Assembly (NCBI GenBank): GCA_046726315.1
Contig: JBKPAG010000005.1
Span: 48,043-112,042, forward strand
DNA from: JACVRX01 sp046726315
GTDB lineage: Bacteria > Actinomycetota > Actinomycetes > Jiangellales > Jiangellaceae
Direction of reading: 5' to 3'
Length of the DNA: 64,000 nucleotides
Position 1 is the stretch's first letter; the number at the start of each line of letters is the position of its first letter. Both the position numbers and the translations under genes were made by a program. Under the pieces are notes generated by a model. It saw only the letters and a list, made by a program, of their open reading frames with translations, made no database searches and had not been told where the DNA came from. This document shows, piece after piece, positions 59,930 through 64,000 of the stretch.

Positions 59930-60410
59930 CGACGTGCAAACCGTCGGCCACCGACGCCGCACTGCCGATGCGCCGGCCAACCCGGATGCGGTACTGCGCA
60001 ACGACCTCGTTGCCGAGGAACCCGATCACCGCGGCCAGCGCCGTCGCCCACAAGTGGGAAACCTCACGAGGGTTGACCAGTCGTTCGATCGCCTCGTAGG
60101 CGGCCAGCCCGACGACAGCGGTCACCGAGCAATGCCACCGACCCGCTCAGTATCACCACGACGGCCTTGCAGCTCCGCCGTCACTCCCAACAGGGCCAGG
60201 CTGATAACAGTGCACGCGCCGGCCGTCCGCGTCGCCTCCCAGCACCTCGTCGACCTGATTCGTGCTGTCGTGCGAATGCGCACCGAACAACTCCGAAACG
60301 GCATGTCGGAACCGGGCCCATCGTGAGTGCCGTGACCGTGGTCGTGAACGTGGTCGTGAACGTGACCGACTGTGGTCGTGGACCCGGTGATGCTGGTGCT
60401 GTTCGGTCAT
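59930..60410 (-). pseudogene. Decayed cation diffusion facilitator transporter
   Basis: From ATG 60410 the frame begins MTEQHQHHRVHDHS; the neighbouring frame then gives a His-rich stretch (GHVHDHVHDHGHG), the first frame resumes with RWARFRHAVSELFGAHSHDS, and another frame continues TVISLALLGVTAELQ. Much further on, EAIERLVNPREVSHLWATAL and FLGNEVVAQYRIRVGRRIGS match CDF transmembrane segments. Several frameshifts and an internal deletion make this a clear pseudogene of a zinc/cobalt exporter. Confidence 0.75.
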
Positions 60411-60608
60411 TGCGGAGAGAAACCTCGATCAGGCAGGCGCATCCGGCCACGATGTGACGCTGCGTGGACGTTGAGCCCGGCTCGTCCAGAGGCGTTCGGC
60501 CGGCCGGGCAGGCAACGGTGCAATCTGTATTCTCCCAGGCCAGAGCCGGGCGTTGGTCGTGTAGGCGGACGACGAAACCAAGCAGGAAAGCGGAAGCGAG
60601 ATTAGCAT

Positions 60609-60737
60609 TGGTGTTTGCCGCGGCACTCGCTTCACGCTACTCAGGCTGATGCCGCAGCACTCCGCCAGGGCACGATGCGTGCTGCCTGTGCGGCTGTCCC
60701 GAATACGGAGCGTTGGGCGGTCTTCCAGATCACGCCA
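60609..60737 (-). pseudogene. Recombinase-like helix-turn-helix tail, copy 2
   Basis: The minus strand reads WRDLEDRPTLRIRDSRTGST followed by HRALAECCGISLSSVKRV. It matches copy 1 at 59048-59281 at more than half of about 30 positions, and the DNA is near-identical over GCTTCACGCT-CTCAGGCTGAT. Neither copy has a catalytic domain. Confidence 0.5.
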
Positions 60738-60852
60738 TCGTGGTCCAGAGTATAAGCTCCGGCGATTAGCCAATATGGCCAGTCCTGGGCGTTCGTAGGG
60801 TTGCCACTGCCCGGCGGGGGTGAGCTGTGGCTAGCTCGGTGAGGAGGAGCCA

Positions 60853-62481
60853 ATGAGGAGACTTATGGCGCCGGTCGCAGTGGCCGCGACGAGCGTGCTT
60901 GTTGTGGTGGGGACCGCGGGTGCGAACACGTATCTGGTCACGGGACCGACACTGGCTAGCGGGGGAGCTACGCCGTTCGCCCCGGGATGCGGAGGGCCTG
61001 GTGAGGGCTTTCACACGCCGACCGAGGTAGCGGGAGTCAACTTCCCGAACACTGAAGTTGAGCCGTGGATCCAGGTCAACCCGCAAGATCCGAGTGATCT
61101 GGTGGGGTTCTGGCAGCAGGATCGCTGGTCGGACGGCGGCGCCCACGGCCTCGTTGCAGGTGTGTCGGATGACGGCGGGACCAGTTGGTCAAAGAGCTGG
61201 CCGGCCTTAACCAACTGCGCCGGTGGAACGGCTGCCAACGGCGGAGACTATGAACGGTCATCGGATCCCTGGGTGTCGTGGTCGCCGGCCCCGGCCAATG
61301 GGTTGGGAACGTTGCACGCGATCAGCATCTCGTTCGACCGGTCAACAGCGCACAATGCGGTGCTGACGAGCCGGTCGCTCGACGGCGGCAACACCTGGGG
61401 TGCGCCAATCACGCTTCGCGAAGACAACTCCAACTCCGGGCCACTGGCGAACCTGTTCAATGACAAGGAGTCGATTACGGCTGACCCCGTGACATTGGGG
61501 TACGTATACGCGGTCTGGGATCGCATCGAGTCGCCCAACGACAACCCGCTGACGCCACCGCAGGCGTACGCGCACGCGCCCGCCTTCCGTGGGCCGGTGT
61601 GGTTCGCTCGAAGCACTGACAACGGGGCGAGCTGGGAAGAAGCGCGTCCGATCTTCGCCCCCCACGCCGGGCGGACCCAGACCATCGGCAACCAGATCGT
61701 GGTGCTGCCCGATGGAACGCTCGTCGACGGGTTCAACTACATCAGGGGATCGAACGGTCAGGGCATTGCCCGCGGTGACAACGCTGCGGTCATCTTCTCC
61801 ACCGATCAGGGCGAGACGTGGTCGTCCCAGGCGACGATCATCGCAAACATGGGCGACGCCGGGGTACGTGACCCTGAGCCGGTGAACTGCCTGGGCGATA
61901 ACACGCCGTCCACGCCGTGCCTGCTGGTGCGCACCGGCGACATCCTTCCGGAGTTCGCCGTCGATCCGCAGTCCGGTTCACCCGGGACGATGTACGCGGT
62001 GTGGCAGTCGCACCGTACGGCAACCGTGGCCGGCAACCCGGTCGACGACACGATCCTGATTTCGCGGTCGACCGATGGCGGCCATGTGTGGTCGCAGCCG
62101 GTCAAGGTAAACCACACACCGTCAGGCGTGCAGGCCTTCACCGCATCGGTGCACGTCGCCGCGAACGGGGATGTCGCAGTGACGTACTACGACTTCCGCA
62201 ACGACGTCTCCGGCGACGCGGCGCTCAGCACGGAATATTGGATCGTCCACTACCACGCCGGGGATCCCTTCGAGAGCGCACATTTCGGCGATGAGAGCCG
62301 GCTCACGCCAGCGTCCTTCAACATGCGAACGGCGCCCTATGCCATTGGCTACTTCGTGGGCGACTACGAGGGACTGGACAGCTTTGGGAACACGTTCACG
62401 CCGTTCTTCGTCCAATCGAACGGGACAGACCCGTTCCACCCGCTATCCGACGCGTTCTACTCCACGGCGGCTGGCAGCTGA
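60853..62481 (+). CDS. Secreted Asp-box (sialidase/BNR-like) protein
   Basis: A 542-residue protein with a signal peptide (MRRLMAPVAVAATSVLVVVG, cleavage near AGA-NT). Five Asp-box motifs of the SxDxGxTW type are visible: SDDGGTSWS, SLDGGNTWG, STDNGASWE, STDQGETWS and STDGGHVWS. These indicate a BNR beta-propeller as in sialidases and other exo-glycosidases. I do not see the full set of sialidase catalytic arginines, so substrate and activity are open. It has an excellent GGAGGAGCC ribosome-binding site and a terminator directly after it, and it is intact despite decayed neighbours. Confidence 0.85.
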   Translation: MRRLMAPVAVAATSVLVVVGTAGANTYLVTGPTLASGGATPFAPGCGGPGEGFHTPTEVAGVNFPNTEVEPWIQVNPQDPSDLVGFWQQDRWSDGGAHGLVAGVSDDGGTSWSKSWPALTNCAGGTAANGGDYERSSDPWVSWSPAPANGLGTLHAISISFDRSTAHNAVLTSRSLDGGNTWGAPITLREDNSNSGPLANLFNDKESITADPVTLGYVYAVWDRIESPNDNPLTPPQAYAHAPAFRGPVWFARSTDNGASWEEARPIFAPHAGRTQTIGNQIVVLPDGTLVDGFNYIRGSNGQGIARGDNAAVIFSTDQGETWSSQATIIANMGDAGVRDPEPVNCLGDNTPSTPCLLVRTGDILPEFAVDPQSGSPGTMYAVWQSHRTATVAGNPVDDTILISRSTDGGHVWSQPVKVNHTPSGVQAFTASVHVAANGDVAVTYYDFRNDVSGDAALSTEYWIVHYHAGDPFESAHFGDESRLTPASFNMRTAPYAIGYFVGDYEGLDSFGNTFTPFFVQSNGTDPFHPLSDAFYSTAAGS

Positions 62482-62490
62482 AGTGATTGG

Positions 62491-62518
62491 GGAGGGCCGG
62501 CGGAAGAACCGGCCCTCC
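62491..62518 (+). terminator. Hairpin terminator after the Asp-box gene
   Basis: Perfect 10-bp arms GGAGGGCCGG (62491-62500) and CCGGCCCTCC (62509-62518) around an 8-base loop, nine bases after the stop codon. Confidence 0.75.
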
Positions 62519-62791
62519 TCTGGTGCCAGCTCTTCGTTCACCAAGCATGGCAGCGTCGGCCGCAGGGAACCTGCGAGTCGACGAACGCCGAAGTTGCTGA
62601 GCCCGACCATCATGCCAGTGCGCAATCCATAAGGTTGCAGTGAGAGGAGGCAGCAGCGGTCCGACCCTTCTCGCCTGACAGTCGAGAACGCAAGTCCTCT
62701 CCTACACCACGTCGATACGACGAATGCATTTCCTGGCGGAGAAGCCTGCAGCGCTGTGACGTCCTGCGAGCGACTGCACTAATCTGACGAT

Positions 62792-63022
62792 TTACCGCGC
62801 CACCAGAATGACCCCTGAATGGAAGACCCAATCGTGCTCTCCGACGTCAATCGCTGGGTTGGCGTCGTGATTGCGCCCGGGGCGACGGATTGGACAAGAC
62901 AGCGGAAGCACGAACTGCAGGCGCAATAGGTCCACTTCCTGCCATTCTTCCGCCACGACGTAATGGTGCAGGGAAAGATCGTAGCGAGGCGTGACGTCAA
63001 TCGTGGGGAACGTCACGCTCAC
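62792..63022 (-). CDS. Possible hypothetical protein or remnant
   Basis: A 76-residue frame (GTG start) reading VTFPTIDVTPRYDLSLHHYV and EEWQEVDLLRLQFVLPLSCP. The composition looks protein-like, and the frame stays open upstream for some residues (ATLALDA), so it may be the tail of a longer lost gene. No family is recognised and no ribosome-binding site is clear. The rest of 62519-63473 shows no other gene. Confidence 0.3.
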   Translation of the reverse strand: MSVTFPTIDVTPRYDLSLHHYVVAEEWQEVDLLRLQFVLPLSCPIRRPGRNHDANPAIDVGEHDWVFHSGVILVAR

Positions 63023-63198
63023 GGCGTCGAGCGCGAGCGTGGCAGCCGAGTGTCGATGTCGACAAGCGGATGGAAGCCCTCCGCCAGCACATCACGAGGT
63101 CGAGGGGCAGCTAAACGAACCGCGACGAGAACGACGCGAGGTACTCGGGTGGCGTCTAACCACCTTGATCGTCCGGACGCGGCCTTCCGCACCGCGCC

Positions 63199-63290
63199 TT
63201 AAGGCTCCGTGGTGAAGTTGCGCGGCTCGACCGGCGTGCCGTAGCGCGTGGTGAAGACCAGTCCGGACGGATAGGCCTGCCAGAACTTGA
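63199..63290 (-). pseudogene. Tyrosine recombinase (integrase) tail remnant
   Basis: The minus strand reads FKFWQAYPSGLVFTTRYGTP then VEPRNFTTEP and a stop (63201-63199). GLVFTTRYGTPVEPRNF is the segment just before the catalytic His-x-x-Arg region in phage and ICE integrases. The catalytic residues and everything before are gone. It is at the far end of the accessory region that starts at tRNA-Ala. Confidence 0.5.
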
Positions 63291-63473
63291 ACCCGGCTCC
63301 AGCTTGAGCGCTGGGCGAGGCCCGGTCAGGCGACGCCAGCCTCGTTGTCCGAGTACGTTGCGTCAGCATGTGAGCGGCCGGTGCGGCCGGACAGATCCGA
63401 CGAGTCCGGTCCCGAACCTTGTCCGATCGTCAGAGGCCGCGCGGACCGGCATGGACCTGACCGGAGGTGAGCG

Positions 63474-63998
63474 ATGACCGACCGAGAGCCCGTCGAGGTG
63501 ACCAATCTCGACCGCTACGGATCCCCGCCGTTGCCGTGGAGCAGGCCGCATGACCTCCTCGTGGCCAGCCCGGCGCAGCCGGGCACCCCGTACTTCCTGG
63601 GGACGTCCCGGCCGGACGGCCGCCCCCACGCCGCCAGCGTCGGCGCCCAATGGCTCGACGGCGACCTCTACTTCACCAGCGGACCCGGCACCCGCAAGGC
63701 TCGTAACCTGGCGGCGAATCCGGCCTGCACGTTCGCTGTCGGGCTGGAGGGCATCGACCTGGTCCTGGAGGGCAAGGCGGCCAGGGTCACCGATCCGCCG
63801 ACGCTGGAGCAGCTGGCCCGCCTGTACCGCGAGGGCGGGTGGCCTGCCGAGGTCGAGGGCGAGGCGTTCACCGCGCCGTTCAGTGCCCCGAGCGCCGGCC
63901 CGCCGCCGTGGCAGCTGTACCGCTTCAGGTTCCACACCGCGTTCGGGGTCGCCACCGCCGAACCGTACGGCGCGACTCGCTGGCGCTTCGAACGCTGA
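63474..63998 (+). CDS. Pyridoxamine 5'-phosphate oxidase family protein
   Basis: A 174-residue PNPOx-like split-barrel protein. GTPYFLGTSRPDGRPHAASV and DLYFTSGPGTRKARNLAANP are the FMN/F420-binding signature of the family. The C-terminal FHTAFGVATAEPYGATRWRF is also typical. Cofactor and substrate are unknown; actinobacterial relatives often bind F420 or haem. GGAGGTGAGCG precedes the ATG. It ends two bases before the window end. Confidence 0.85.
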   Translation: MTDREPVEVTNLDRYGSPPLPWSRPHDLLVASPAQPGTPYFLGTSRPDGRPHAASVGAQWLDGDLYFTSGPGTRKARNLAANPACTFAVGLEGIDLVLEGKAARVTDPPTLEQLARLYREGGWPAEVEGEAFTAPFSAPSAGPPPWQLYRFRFHTAFGVATAEPYGATRWRFER

Positions 63999-64000
63999 CG

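Overview
The window is high-GC DNA (many GTG and TTG starts, short or overlapping gene junctions) from an actinomycete. The evidence is gene order: atpB-E-F-H-A-G-D ... atpC-DUF2550-murA, tig-clpP1-clpP2-clpX-valS-folC-DUF4233-ndk, and TIGR03960-TIGR03936-rne-rplU-rpmA-obg-proB-proA-nadD-rsfS-phosphatase-tRNA-Ala are actinobacterial neighbourhoods. MurA carries Asp in place of the usual active-site Cys, as in mycobacteria. I cannot name the genus.

Layout. 1-8.5 kb: F-type ATP synthase, with atpC separated from atpD by about 1.7 kb holding a hairpin, a degenerate tandem repeat and an opposite-strand lipoprotein gene. 8.6-11.6 kb: DUF2550, murA and a PAP2-family membrane protein whose 3' end overlaps an antisense small membrane gene. 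11.7-14.6 kb: 3-hydroxybutyryl-CoA dehydrogenase and ethylmalonyl-CoA mutase. 14.7-29.4 kb: mixed metabolic and regulatory genes (paralogous membrane proteins, amidase, luciferase-like oxidoreductase, aminopeptidase N, rpiB, SpoIIE-type phosphatase, a frameshifted LacI regulator, an AlkZ/YcaQ-like protein, an L-2-hydroxyglutarate oxidase-like protein, and an epimerase divergent from an ECF41-type sigma factor). 29.4-39.1 kb: tRNA-Gly, tRNA-Pro, then trigger factor, Clp protease, valS, folC and ndk. 39.1-44.4 kb: pilin-like small protein, two-component system and MTA phosphorylase, in the place where Streptomyces carries mreBCD. 44.4-55.9 kb: RNase E/G, L21/L27, Obg, proline synthesis, NAD synthesis, RsfS and tRNA-Ala.

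Downstream of tRNA-Ala (55.9-63.4 kb) the character changes. Intact genes are sparse and lie among decayed ones: a TIR-domain fragment fused to a reductase tail, two copies of a recombinase-like helix-turn-helix tail, a frameshifted secreted protein, a shattered cation diffusion facilitator and an integrase tail. I read this as a decayed integrative region next to a tRNA gene. The intact genes in it are two proteins of unknown function flanking paired terminators, a cupin, and a secreted Asp-box (sialidase-like) protein. A PNPOx-family gene follows at the right end.

Three copies of one palindromic element (near 8.05, 41.35 and 51.44 kb) lie in intergenic DNA of otherwise conserved segments. 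The best copy has perfect 21-bp terminal inverted repeats. A separate 74-bp tandem duplication with recurring GCACCTGATC half-sites lies between tig and clpP1.
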